This document shows positions 1 through 11,130 of a stretch of DNA of 64,000 nucleotides, piece after piece. The position numbers and the translations under genes are program-made. Every line of letters starts with the position of its first letter. Within the stretch, counting starts at the first letter, position 1. This DNA comes from Viscum album (lineage: Eukaryota > Streptophyta > Magnoliopsida > Santalales > Viscaceae), in assembly GCA_963277665.1 (NCBI GenBank), contig OY728165.1:1150130050-1150194049 (forward strand), written 5' to 3'. The notes beneath the pieces are model-generated. The model ran no database searches, was not told the origin of the DNA, and saw nothing but the letters and a program-made list of their open reading frames with translations.

Positions 1-739
1 CACTATACATCTTGTTAAATAAGTTTTTTAAAACAACCTTAATACATAAATACTTCCTACAACATTTAACAATATCTTTTCAGGAATGGTTAAACTTATA
101 ACCCATATGAAATGTAAAAATCCAAAACATTAAAAAGTAATTCATGAAATTAGCTTAACAATGATCCCCCATATATCACAATGTATCTTTTTTGTTTTAC
201 ATATCAAACATGTGAATACCCTCATTGTAAATCATTTTGAAAATGGTAATAACCAGAATTGCCATTAATCCTTTTCGAAAACATAGATGATTCTTTAATG
301 TAAACATTACTAAATATAATACTAAAATCCAAGAACTTGTAAACCTCATTGATGATGACACAACCCACTTATTTAGAGAAATTTTAATTGCTTCTATGTT
401 TATAGATACTATTCAATTAACTTTGTCGAAAACAATCATCTTTTTATCCAAGATAAATAAAATATTCTATATATCATGAATACATTAAGGGTTACCTTCC
501 ATTAGTGAAAATATTACCTTTCCATTAAATCAATTTTCCATTCCATCAGACACATTCAACATAATCTTCTAAATCCTTAGTGAAAAAACATAAATTGGAA
601 AATCCTTGTATATTCCACCATTCATATAACATAATTATTTATTCCAAATACATAAATAAATTTATTATTCCACTTCATCTACATGCCCTAATAAAGATAC
701 CTCATATTATTACTTAATAGTAATTTCATTTCACATTTC

Positions 740-1275
740 ATTTTTAGTCTCATCATTAGCAGAAATATAACCATTACTTGCACCACCTTTTTATTTTATT
801 CAGGATCTTTCAACATAGGACATCAATATTCATAATGACCATTCATTCGTATCCTAAAGCATTTTACATTTGATGATGTCTTGGGGAGGAAAATATTCAA
901 TTAATTTAATTATCCTAACCCTTCCTTTTTCTGTTATAGTTACATACTCTATGTCCTTCTTTTCAATAGTAAAAACATCTTCTTATTCCTCAAAGGCATT
1001 CACTTTGTTGATTTATTAAATATTCTTAGAAAAAAGGGAACTAAATCTTTTTTCTTCCATGGTATAAATTACCCAAATTCTCAGAAAACTCCTTCCATAT
1101 CTTATTTAGTGAGTCTAGGTGTTTTTTCAGTTACACATTGCAAATCCAGTTACTTGAAAATTTATTAGGCATGATCACAACATCTACCAGTCGAGTGATC
1201 ATCCCATTGGACTCATCCTTAGTAAATTTCCCATAAAATTCACAATAATGAAGTTCCTTCTAGTTATCTCCATTG
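740..1275 (-). pseudogene. Capsid-less gag (nucleocapsid) relic of element D
   Basis: Minus-strand translation in shifting frames gives a decayed version of the gag fragment of element E. The shared landmarks are VVIMPNK (E has IIIMPNQ), GRKK followed by QFP-like residues, RCFYY-KEGH (E has RCFGCGKEGH) and MNGHYEY-CP (E has MYGHYANKCP). Most zinc-binding cysteines are lost and several stops interrupt the frame. The relic starts at the same point as the E protein and also lacks a capsid domain, so the shortened gag is an old property of the family. The protein would have been an RNA-binding nucleocapsid. It is not functional here. Confidence 0.6.
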
Positions 1276-1782
1276 ACTAACCCCATAAATCATAGTGTGA
1301 GAAACACTTATCTCAGTGTAAGATGATATAATCATGAAAACAATTACTTATAAGATGTCTAAATTATGAATCCTTCCATAAATTATAATACCATGATTTT
1401 TTCATGGGTTATTTATAGACCAATTCTACTTACATCCTTAATGTTGGTTTGTGAATTGTTTTTTAATTCCCAAATCATATCACTCATTAGTGTAAAATCT
1501 AGTGGGTATTAAGGAATGTTTTCTTGTATTATGTTATGATGAGTTAGGCCCAAAAAACCATGTTGGAGTTGTTACACCTAGGTATATTTGTTCTAGAGCT
1601 CCATCCCCTTTAAGTATCTATATAAGGATTTATTTCTAGGAATACATTAACTCTATCCATTACCAAAATTCCAGGACACTTTCTTATAATTTTATTTTTA
1701 CATAAACTTATACATAAATGATACATTAGGGTTCTCACTAAGGTTTAATCATCCAAGATTCCAAAGTTTAACTAAAACATTT

Positions 1783-1793
1783 CTATGATTCCA
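1783..1793 (-). other. Decayed primer-binding site of element D
   Basis: The plus strand reads CTATGATTCCA, two nucleotides from the LTR edge. It matches CTCTGATACCA of element E, the complement of a tRNA-Met primer site (TGGTATCAGAG), with two changes. It fixes this LTR as the 5' LTR of a minus-strand element lying to the left. Confidence 0.6.
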
Positions 1794-4669
1794 ACTATGG
1801 AGACCCTATCATGACATAAATTAACAATACAAAACATTTTATAAATACATAAAAATTACAAAAAAAAAAGATTCCCATATACAATATTAGTTTATTTCCT
1901 CAATAAACATGGAATCATGAACACTAATACATAAGGGAGATACATTATATCTCACTAGGTTATTCATTACTAGAACTCTTATTAGACCTATCAATAATAT
2001 TACATATAATTATATCCTATGGAATTGAATATAAACGTGTCTGAGTTTATATGATTAGTATGGTTAATGAAGTGAGATATTTAAACATAATCATGAACCT
2101 AAGGTTATGAGAACATGGTCATCAGAAATATAAGATCATAACTTGTATACCCAATATCATATACATGAAACATCGAATAAGTATTTAAAGTTCATAAGAT
2201 ATTAACAAAAACTAAATAACAAGAACAAACTATTAAAGCATAACATATGATTAAAACATGGAATTTTGGGTGACAAATTAGTATATAATTTGATGTCCAT
2301 ATTAGTCAAGTAATTAATTCTGAGGCCATATTAATATCATGTGATCACTCCCCATATCATCTAGGTATTAATAGTTCTATCCCATGACCATAATTGAAGC
2401 ATGATTTGACTCCCCACACCATCTTGGTAGTTATCATTTTCTTCTATTTCCATCATAGTTGTCAAGGTTCACTCACAAGAGTATCATAGCCTATCCCATG
2501 AGATACAAGTATTTACCAAAATAATTGGAGAGATATATATGTCCCACCCATATCATAATGAAAAAAATACATACATGTGCCATAAGTCCTAAACAACCAT
2601 TTCATAACACATGAAATGAAATAGGTATTAGAAACATGTAATCTTATTCTAAAATGTGGAAAAGATATAGGGTTCATAATAATTTCATCAAGGAGTATAC
2701 CATTAGAAGTAGAGGGTTTCATAGACATATAACACATTAATGAGAAACATATTTCATAAAAATATACCCCATTAACGATAAATGGGTTTCGTAAACATCA
2801 TGGCATAAAAACATAAACCATTCAAAGATGGAATATGAATGAAACTTGTAGATAATATACCCAAAATTAATTAGTAACATCAATAAATGTTATCCTAAAT
2901 AACATAAAAATATCCTTTAAAACTATTTATTGAGAAAAGTATTTTTTCTTCTCAATTAAATGGTTTTATAAACATAAAACCTTTGGAATAAAATTTTTAT
3001 TTAAAAGACATTGAAAACATAGAAATATGTCTTGAAATCATTTGGAAAAACTTTTTCATTGAATAATAATAGAATATTATTTAAAACGTTTTGAAAACCA
3101 TTATCTGTGAACACTTACTATAGAATGTTCAAAACATTTTGAAAATACATTATCCTTGAAAACTTATAACAAAATCTTAAAAACATTTTGAAAAACATTT
3201 TCCATGAAAACAAATAAAATAATCTTAAAAAAAATTTGAAAAAAATTATCCTTGATATTGTTTAAAATGAGTTTATTCCTTGAAAATAAATTAAAAACAT
3301 GAATATTATTGACATCATTGAAATCAGTCTCTTTGATAATAACAATTTGAAATCAAATAATGGATCCTTTGAAAATCTTTTTAAAAAAACGATAAAAGAT
3401 TTTTTTGAAAAACATTTTCATTGAAAATCATTACAAAACAATTAATTTCTAGAATATTAAGAAAAAATTTCTAAAAAAATATATTTTTAATCTTGTAAAA
3501 GACTCTCTAAGGGAATTTTAATCATTGTGGAGGGTAAATCTATACATTCCAAACATTCCATTTTAATCAGAAAATGTTTAGATAATTTCTTCGACCAAGA
3601 AAATGCAAAAGAAGATTCTTTTTTAATAGAAACATTAATTAAAATAAATAATGTAGGAAAAAATTCATTTATTTATTATAGGATAATAGTATAATATTTT
3701 TGAAATGATTTTAGAAAACATGGTTTATTAAGGAACGCATATTTCTAACTGAAGAAAAAGTTATAATCAAACATTATTAAAAACAATTTTTTGATCATCT
3801 TATATACATATGAGTAGAGAAACTGTACCAATAAATGAATATATCGGAAATTACCTGTGGAAAATAGAATAAATTAGGGTAAATAAGATATGGATCATAA
3901 TAATCCATCAAATATTACAATAATCATTGAAAACCTCAAAAAGTTGTGAGATTGTTTCAATAAAATCTTACTACTTGGTAACATTAAACCATACTACCCA
4001 TTTAAGAAAATAGAATTAAAGGAAGATTAAAATATCATAAAAATAATTCCAATCATGATATAATATTTATATGGTATTATATACACTTCACAAGAAATTA
4101 TAGGTTCATAAAAAGGCATGTGTCTCAAAGGAGAATAATTGAGAAAAAATTAATTTTTTGATTTGGTAACATTTGAAACATAAACCCCATGAAATAAGGT
4201 TAATAAATTGGATAAGTAAATAACCATAAATTTTATTATAATAATCATATAATTTATCTATGTTTATTATACACACCACACAAAAAGGAATGGGTGGCGA
4301 ATAAAGCATGTATCTCACATAAATAAAAAGTGAGATAAATTACAATACGTTATGTCTTGACTATTGTTATACACATTAAATCCTAATTTATTATAAATAT
4401 ATGTTTATTAAAAACTATCACAGAACCATAATATTATATATAATACCATGTTATATTTTATTATGACTTTATATAACCCACTTATTAACAATTCTATGTT
4501 AAGGTTACGCTACAAGTAATATTCACCTTGTTTATTGCATGAGTCTAAATTTGTTTTATATTTGGTCCTTAAAAAATTATAATTTAAAGAAAGTAATCCA
4601 TGATATAAATATAATTTGTTTTAAGTATATTTTTTATAATAGTATATATAATATATATGTGTGAAATGA

Positions 4670-4725
4670 AATATACAGTTCATGGAGATGATATGTAATA
4701 CATACACATTAATGTTGTTTCTGTT
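4670..4725 (-). repeat. Decayed hairpin unit 1 in element D LTR
   Basis: The sequence CAGTTCATGGAGATG...ACATTAATGTTGTTT aligns with hairpin 1 of element E (CCGTTCATGGAGACG...CATGAACGCTGTTTT). CpGs in the core have become TpG or CpA, and pairing is partly lost. Confidence 0.55.
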
Positions 4726-4859
4726 TTATTGTCACATTGAAATAAAGAATGAAAATGAAATTTATGTAAATTAAATCATTATAAAATAATTATAATGTCA
4801 TATATATCATATAATATCTATAAACACATCCTTAATACATTCTTTTATGTGTTTTAACA

Positions 4860-4915
4860 AATCACATCACTTCAAGGGATCAGTAGTCCACACCTCATCA
4901 AACGACATTATCATA
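4860..4915 (-). repeat. Decayed hairpin unit 2 in element D LTR
   Basis: The block from ATCACATCACTTCAAGGGA to ACGACATTATCAT aligns with hairpin 2 of element E (CTCATCGCGTCGTGGAGAC to GAGCGATGATATCAT), at about the same spacing from unit 1. Confidence 0.5.
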
Positions 4916-5047
4916 TTTACACAAATATATATGCATTGTAAAAACATTAAAGAATATTACAGAAATAATAAGTATTATATATATAATATATATAAATAAT
5001 TTATATCATAATTCCAAACCATGAAAGTTGGTAATGAAAGAAAGAGA

Positions 5048-5105
5048 ACAATCATCATTTTGAGGGGTGGTAGTTCACCGAGCACATAAACAGTATGTTT
5101 GTTAG
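5048..5105 (-). repeat. Decayed hairpin unit 3 in element D LTR
   Basis: The block from CAATCATCATTTTGAGGGG to ACAGTATGTTT aligns loosely with hairpin 3 of element E. Support is mainly from position: about 360 bases from the TATA box, as in E. Confidence 0.4.
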
Positions 5106-5430
5106 CCATTAGATTGAAGTGTGTGTAAGTGTGGGCCAAAAAAATATCCTAAAAACATATCAGTATATTGTTGATTATGGTTTTTTTATAATTATGGAAT
5201 ATGCATATTTTAAATGGGGTAGAATTAAAATATGATAACGAAGTTTGAGGTAGGATGTTATCTCTTCTTTGGGTAACTTCTTTTGGTTTTCAGCAAAGGG
5301 AATCCTCAATTTGATTTCTACATAAATGTAGTCCTCATCGAGAAATATAGGAATTTTTATACGTGTATTGGTTAGGAAATGGGTGAAAAAAGGTGTTTTT
5401 AGAGGATGTAGTATGTGGGAGAGGTGGTGG

Positions 5431-5443
5431 CCTTTTATAGGGG
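5431..5443 (-). promoter_or_regulatory. TATA box of element D LTR
   Basis: The minus strand reads CCCCTATAAAAGG. It occupies the same place as CCCTTATAAAAGG in element E, just upstream of the hairpin region. Confidence 0.5.
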
Positions 5444-5808
5444 AGGAAATGGACTCACATTGTAGTTTTGAAAATAAGAAAGGTGTACAAACGTTTTCAC
5501 CTAAAAAATAATCCAAAACCAAAAAGACTAAATAATTGAAGGTTAATGGAACATTAATTTCCTTATAATTTCTGTTATAAATGTTGATAGGTCATTTGGA
5601 CCCTTAATTTTATGGTTCATTTTATTGTTAAGTATAATTTTACCTTAATCACTGTAATTAATTTTAACTGAATTCACTAATGGTTTTGGTTAAAAACAAT
5701 GTCGAAATTATTAGAAAATATAAATTATTTGGACTAAAATTTTGGAAATATTTTTTTCCAAATTCCAGTCACACAATTGAAGGAAATTAATTTAAATTTA
5801 ATCTCATA

Positions 5809-5813
5809 GATGG
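5809..5813. repeat. Target site duplication GATGG (left)
   Basis: GATGG directly precedes the Sirevirus LTR start and is repeated exactly at 12609-12613 after its other LTR. This proves the insertion split the D LTR. Confidence 0.9.
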
Positions 5814-7310
5814 TGTAAGATCGAATATGTAAAAATGATATGCTCAATATACAAGAGGGTGGTAAATTGTATACTTTGAAAATTCATTTGGAAAAATTAA
5901 AGTTAAGTTTAATAGGGTTAAACAAACATTCACAAGACCTCTTAAAGAAAAATTTTCTGTATTAATAAAATAAATATTCTACCTTAAACTGTATATAATC
6001 TGTAACATAATCAGAGTAATGTAATTACAATGTATAAGAAGGTTATACTTTATAACTTTAACAAAGTTACAAATACAGCGGAATTAAAACAACTTGAAAT
6101 ATGAATCAAGTAATAGTGGGATTCCTTTAACCCAAAGAGAAGTGTATCAAATAACCTTGGATAAAGGTTCCTTGATTTATACATTCAAGAAAGTCTGCCT
6201 TACCCAAACCCAGGTATTCCCTCAATCTGAATATCATTATTTGTCTTGCTATCCCCGCAAGCCCTCGATTTAGAAGGAAATCGGAACCTCTGTCTTCCAA
6301 AACCAGAAGCTCACGATCAGTATGATCAGAGTCTACACTAAGTAAGTATGAACAAGTTTTTCATACCCGAACAAGTTGTTCACATCGGAACAAGTTTCCC
6401 ACAACATCCGCACAAAGCTCTGAGAGTTGTAAGATCCTCTCTCTCAAGAAATCACTTCACAATCTTGTTCAATATCAAGTAATTTTCTCATTCAAATGAG
6501 CTTGTATTTATAAGAAAAACTTTCCAGCGGTCGGATCCTCTCCGATGGGCATATTTTCCATACATATTAGAGGGACCTTGACACGTGTAAAACATAAAAC
6601 GATTAGTTTATATCAGATTGTACGACATCATTTCAAGTAATAGAAATGATGTTATGTTAAAGATAAATGTTAAGTATAAGAAATCTTGGAATCTAATAAT
6701 ATTGGAATGATACATGTGGTAACTCTAACATTATAAAGAAAACGTAATCTTAAGAAATCAGGAAAACTGATTCTTAAAAATAACATTATCAAGAAAATAG
6801 AATCATAAGAAAAAGTAAATCTGATTGTGAAATGGGTATATCATTTGTTCGGGAATCAGAATCATAAAATTGGAATCACATATACACCAGAATCGGAATC
6901 AAAAAATTGGAATCACATATACCTCAGATTATGATTCATAAAAATTGAATCACATATACACCAGAATTGGAATCATAAAAACTGAATCACATATACACCA
7001 GAATCAGAATCATAAAAACTGAATCACATATATACCAGAATCAGAATCAAAAAAACTGAATCCCATATCATAGTGACAGATCTTGAAAAAATAAATGAAT
7101 CAAAAAAACAGAATGACATATCTTGTAAGAATAACAGAGTGGGAAAATTTAATGATATATATGTAAGCATAATGGAATGACAATTCTAGATCTTAATAAA
7201 AATAAAGAACTTAAAAAAATATTCAGAACATAAGAAAAAATGTTTGTGATTTTCAAAACATAAAACCATAAGGAATGGATAAGTCATGAGATATCCTTAT
7301 TGACTCAAAA
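5814..7310 (-). repeat. 3' LTR of Sirevirus-like element
   Basis: Begins TGTAAGATCGAATATG and ends TGACTCAAAA, matching the right LTR (TGTAGGATCGAATATG to TGACTCAACA) along its whole length. The terminal CA has decayed to AA here. It holds the six-unit 37-bp repeat at 6851-7070. Confidence 0.85.
6851..7070 (-). repeat. 37-bp tandem repeat in Sirevirus LTR (left copy)
   Basis: About six units of 37 bp with the shared words CACATATACACCAGAATC and AATCATAAAAACTGAAT. In element orientation the array lies near the LTR 5' end (U3), where enhancer-like repeats are common. A matching array sits in the other LTR. Confidence 0.8.
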
Positions 7311-7426
7311 GTCACCCCATTTTTTGAAAGAAGAAACCACATTTCTATGGAAGAATACATTGACTTAGATAAAAAAGTATGAAAAACTTATCTCTTCCTT
7401 TGAATGAAATTTTTGATGAATACAAC

Positions 7427-7640
7427 TAACTCCCCCTTACGTTATGTTTCCCAAGGATCATATTCTTGATCTTTGATGTTAGGTTTTCCTATGGGAATAT
7501 CTCCCCCTTAGACATACATTTCTTCGTAAAAGAAAAATCCCCCAAACATGGACATTATCATTTCTTTCCATACTCCCCCTTACTAGAGTCTCCTTCTCAG
7601 AGATTAAATTCTACCTTTAAATAAATTCTCCCCCTTTGTG
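7427..7640 (-). other. Cluster of polypurine tracts
   Basis: The plus strand carries ACTCCCCCTTAC (about 7429), CTCCCCCTTA (7501), ACTCCCCCTTAC (7572) and TCTCCCCCTTTG (7627), plus ATCCCCCAAAC near 7537. On the minus strand these are repeated AAGGGGGAG tracts upstream of the 3' LTR. Multiple polypurine tracts are a described hallmark of Sireviruses. The tract nearest the LTR (about 7311-7326, AAAAAATGGGGTGAC on the minus strand) is weaker. Confidence 0.75.
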
Positions 7641-7793
7641 ATTTTCAAAATAATGGAAAGGAATGGAGATGTATAAGATGTACATGTAAGTTTAGGCAAG
7701 AATACATTCAAAAAAAAGATTTTCAATAATTTTCTTAAGAAATTTTTAGAAATAAGGTTTATATTACAACAAAGAATTCGACTATAAAGAAAA

Positions 7794-10127
7794 GTCATCC
7801 ATTCTTCTTCTTCTCAGAAAACATCTTCTTTATCTGGGCTTTGAGTTTCTTCACTTCCTTATAATCTTCTTCAAACTTTTTCAATAAGATCTGCTGATCC
7901 TGATTCTTCTTATCTAATGAAAATATCCTTTCTTTTTTAGTAGCCACCTTTCTTTCTAATTTGGCACTGACTTCCTTCTCATTGCAAACAGATCAAGAAA
8001 CAGAATTGAGTTGACTAGCTTTCTCAGTGATAGATGTCTTGACCTTATTGAACTCAGTTTCACAAGTATTAAAATCTCATTTTATTGATTTCATGAAGTC
8101 ACTGAACTCTCTTAGATCTTCATTGATTGTTTTGGTACTATTAATGAATTTCTTACAAGTCACCTTCTGAGCATTATAATCAATCAAAATATTGTTGAAG
8201 TCTACTTCTAGCTTGACAACCATGTCCAAAATCCTATTAGTTGATTCTGTATTTTGATATAGGGTTTCTTGCATCATTTGAATTCGAGAATCTATGTTTG
8301 CAAGAACTGAAATGGTGTTGACCAACTTTCTTAAAGATAGCTTGAAAAAATAATTTTTGATAGATAAAGAGGACACGGATCCCGAATTGTCTTTTCCTTT
8401 CTCAACTCTTCTTGGAGTTAAGGATGTTGGTATCTCTATTCTCTTAGAGAACTTATGAGGCATTTTTTATCAGATGGAACAAAAAAACATTCTTTCCTTT
8501 AAGAGGGTCTCAAGCTGGATAGTTTTCATTGATTCTTGAAAAACATTAACATTTCCATGTTCATCTTCTTTATTTTCAAACTTATGATGTTGAGATCCTC
8601 CTTGTCCCTCTTCTTCATTAAATTATTCCTCTTCTTCCCCTTGTTGTTAAACCTGTTCTTTCTTTATTTCTTCTTCTAGTTCAAATTCAACTTCTTCTTC
8701 ATCTTTAACTTCAACCTCTTCCTCAACTTATATTTCTTCCTCAACTTCTTCTTCATCTTTCTCTTCAACGTTTTCTACAGATTTTGAACCTAAACTCGAA
8801 GGAGTCACAACATAATCTTCCACTTCCCTTAAAACATCATTATCATCTTGGATTTTCTGATCTTCCATTTCTTGAACTAGTTTTGAATAGGATATCCCTT
8901 TCTTAGCTTTTTGGATTTCTAGAGTAACCACCGGTTTCTTATGAAAATATCGAGATTCGGCTACTTCCTGAGATTTCTTTTCTACAGCTTTTAGAAGATA
9001 CTGACAAACTTTTCCTTCCAAAGATTACATCTTTAACTTCTTCTCCTTCTTTTCTTTCTCAATATTTTCAAATTTCATTATTCTTAGAGCCTTATCCACT
9101 GTAGAATTTAGACCAAAATAAGGGTTTACTTCCTTTCTACTAGCTTCCATTTCTCTCCACTTTAAATTTGTTGCATCTGAATAAGCATTTGGTTTCTTTG
9201 AAGGAGGAGGTGCTGAAACCGGAACAACCGGATCTGAAATTGGTAGGCTCGGTTCATCAAATTTCCTTTTCTTAGGAACTGACTTTGATGATTTTGGAAC
9301 ATCACCCTTATTATGGAAAACCATTTCATCAATGTTTTTCGATTTTGGAACAAACTCTACTTTCATCCTTCTTAGACTGTCGTCACTTAGAAACAGAATC
9401 TTGAAAGGCTTTGAGACTGATCAGCATGGAACATTTAGTTTTTGAAGACACATTAAAATTATCCTGGAAATAGTTGCTGGGTACATAAGGATCTGAGATC
9501 TGATGGTTCCGCCTTTTATTACTAGATTGGTGAGAATGATGTACTTCACCAAGTTGATCTTCCTTAAGTTGAAAATAAAATCTAAAAGAAATATATCACA
9601 TATCTTTAGAGAATCCTTATCTCCCTTTCTTGGAATAAGAAATCCTTGCATCCAGAGATCCACCATCTCAAGATTAATTTAAATACTCATAATCTTTGGA
9701 TTATTAACATACTTGAGACCAAGATAATAAAGAGCTTTGACCTTCTCAAAAGAACATTCCTTCTCGTGAAGTTTTTGAGAACATATAATTGCTTCCCCTT
9801 CATACGGTATGTTGAGAATATTTGTTTCCTTCTTGTAAGGAACTCCATTGGACTTATCATAACATTTGAACTTATGCTGATCCTTACCATATTTTTGGAA
9901 GAAAGAAACAGATTCATAGAATTTAATAAGAAGGTTAGGTTAAACCAGATCCTAGATTTCTCATTAGTCCAAAAGACATTTTCCCATCCATTAGATCTTA
10001 TCAACTTAGAAATAAGGGAGTCATATTTTTCAAAGAACATAGGGCACACTAACCTTTCCCTAAAGATTGACTAATCCTTAATATCCTTGTTTACCAGCAT
10101 CTGATCTGCTGAGGATTTTGGAGTCAT
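7794..10127 (-). pseudogene. Env-like / plant transposon-protein ORF of Sirevirus-like element
   Basis: A nearly continuous minus-strand reading path of about 770 codons. It starts MTPKSSADQ at 10127 and ends EKKKNG-stop at 7794. I count a few stops (about 10071, 9700, 9420, 9022, 8726, 8075, 7993) and a likely frameshift near 9900. The N-terminal third has a compact hydrophobic domain (landmarks NGWENVFW, WFNLTFLLNS, GVPYKKE, DLWMQGFLIPRKGD) resembling the plant transposon proteins found in copia and LARD elements. The middle is Pro/Lys-rich (PVVPVSAPPPSKKPN). An acidic Glu-rich stretch follows (about 8650-8780), and the C-terminus is a Lys/Glu coiled coil (about 7800-8460). Position downstream of RNase H fits the env-like gene of Sireviruses. 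I see no clear signal peptide or membrane anchor. Its role is unknown. Confidence 0.65.
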
Positions 10128-10490
10128 ACAGGAGATAGAGAACTTCGGAATGAAAGCTTTGACGGTAACAGAACTTTGGCCCTGAGATCAGTAAGGATGG
10201 TGTGATACTTGAATAAGAGGCACCCCTTATATAGATATGGCTATGGCATTTCAAATTTTATAAGATAATCAAATGGGTGAAAATAAGCTGATCGGATCTA
10301 ATAGTTGAGATTGGATATAGAAAATATGAATTTTGATCTTTTGAAGTAAGGTAAACCAGAATTTAAGAAATTTTTAATTACCAACAACTAAAACATAAGA
10401 TAAAGAGAATAAAGTTTAAGAAAGACTACCTTTTAGAATACTCTGAGAGATTTATCAGTATTATAAGAATTTTTCTTGGGAGATTTAATA

Positions 10491-10671
10491 TCTGAAATTT
10501 TCGAATCCAAAATTTTCAAATCTCAAATTTTTAAATCTGAAATTGTCAAATCTGAAATTTTCAAATCTTGAATTTTCAAATCTTGAATTTTCAAATCTTG
10601 AATTTTCAAATCTCAAATTTTCAAATCGTAAATTTTCATATCTAAAATTTTCAAATCTGAAATTTTCAAAT
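10491..10671. repeat. 16-bp AT-rich tandem repeat
   Basis: About eleven copies of the 16-bp unit TCAAATCTTGAATTTT, with variants TCTGAAATTTTC and TCTCAAATTTTC. It lies between the RNase H fragment and the env-like ORF, in the leader upstream of that ORF. Confidence 0.9.
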
Positions 10672-10807
10672 GAAAGAAAAAGATTTTAAATAAAGAAAAA
10701 AACATACATATGTTCTCTCCCTGAAATAAAGAGTAGTTTAATTTTAGGAAATGATTTAAACAAGAAGTAGATATGAGTGATTACCTTACAGAAATCATTC
10801 TTAGCTT

Positions 10808-11116
10808 CTATTTAGTGTATTCAAATATATTGAAAGGTAGAGGTTTTGTAAAAATTACAACAAGTTTCTCTTGCATTCTGAAAAATTGAAGAATAATATA
10901 TCCTTTGAGTGTGTTATCCCTAAGAAAGTGATGTCTAATATCTATGTGCTTTGCACGAGAGTGATGTGCAGGGTTTTTACTTAGGAAAATGAAACTTGTG
11001 TCATCACATGTAATTTGAGTCTTAGTAAAACTCATACCATAGTATGTGAGTGTGTGTTTCATCCACAACACTTGAGAAAGAAAACTTATATGTGGATATA
11101 AGTATTTTAAAGACAT
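10808..11116 (-). pseudogene. Copia RNase H C-terminal fragment
   Basis: A 102-codon open frame starting just after the primer site. Motifs are QVLWMKHTLTYYGMS, DDTSFIFLSKNPAHHSRAKH, IDIRHHFLRD and VIFTKPLP. These are the conserved C-terminal segment of Ty1/copia RNase H (usual forms: CDNTSAI-LSKNP-HSRTKHI-IRHHF and DIFTKPLP). The catalytic N-terminal part and all upstream pol are missing, because the fragment begins within a few bases of the tRNA primer site. The frame may survive by chance or as leader sequence. It cannot be an active nuclease. Confidence 0.85.
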
Positions 11117-11117
11117 C

Positions 11118-11128
11118 CTATGATACCA
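11118..11128 (-). other. Primer-binding site of Sirevirus-like element
   Basis: The minus strand reads TGGTATCATAG two bases inside the 5' LTR edge. This is one change from TGGTATCAGAG, the complement of the 3' end of a tRNA-Met primer. Confidence 0.75.
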
Positions 11129-11130
11129 AT

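Larger units (their letters stand above)
1..1795 (-). mobile_element. Element D internal region, partial (old TR-GAG-like gypsy)
   Basis: This is the right-hand part of the internal region of a minus-strand gypsy-type element; its 3' LTR would lie left of the window. The region ends at a decayed primer-binding site next to an LTR start. It parallels the internal region of the young element E (58638-60818): same leader after the primer site, then the same short zinc-knuckle gag. Outside the gag relic (about 740-1275) I see no coding sequence. Stops and CpG-to-TpG changes are everywhere, so the copy is old and inactive. Confidence 0.7.
1796..5813 (-). mobile_element. Element D 5' LTR, 3' part (split by Sirevirus)
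   Basis: The segment aligns by eye with element E LTR (54423 onward). The start TATGGAGACCC matches TGTAGAGACCC of E. Shared blocks include ATCTCATGAGATA-like and GGTCCCACCCAT sequences near 2490-2560, and the TATA context near 5430. The LTR resumes at 12614 after the Sirevirus insertion, with total length near 5.0 kb against 4.2 kb in E. It holds three decayed hairpin units. Open frames here (for example 5175-5522 minus) are not coding. Confidence 0.7.

Noticed and set aside
9646..10074. 142-codon plus-strand frame
   Set aside because: It is antisense to the Sirevirus env-like ORF, which has clear family-like content on the minus strand.
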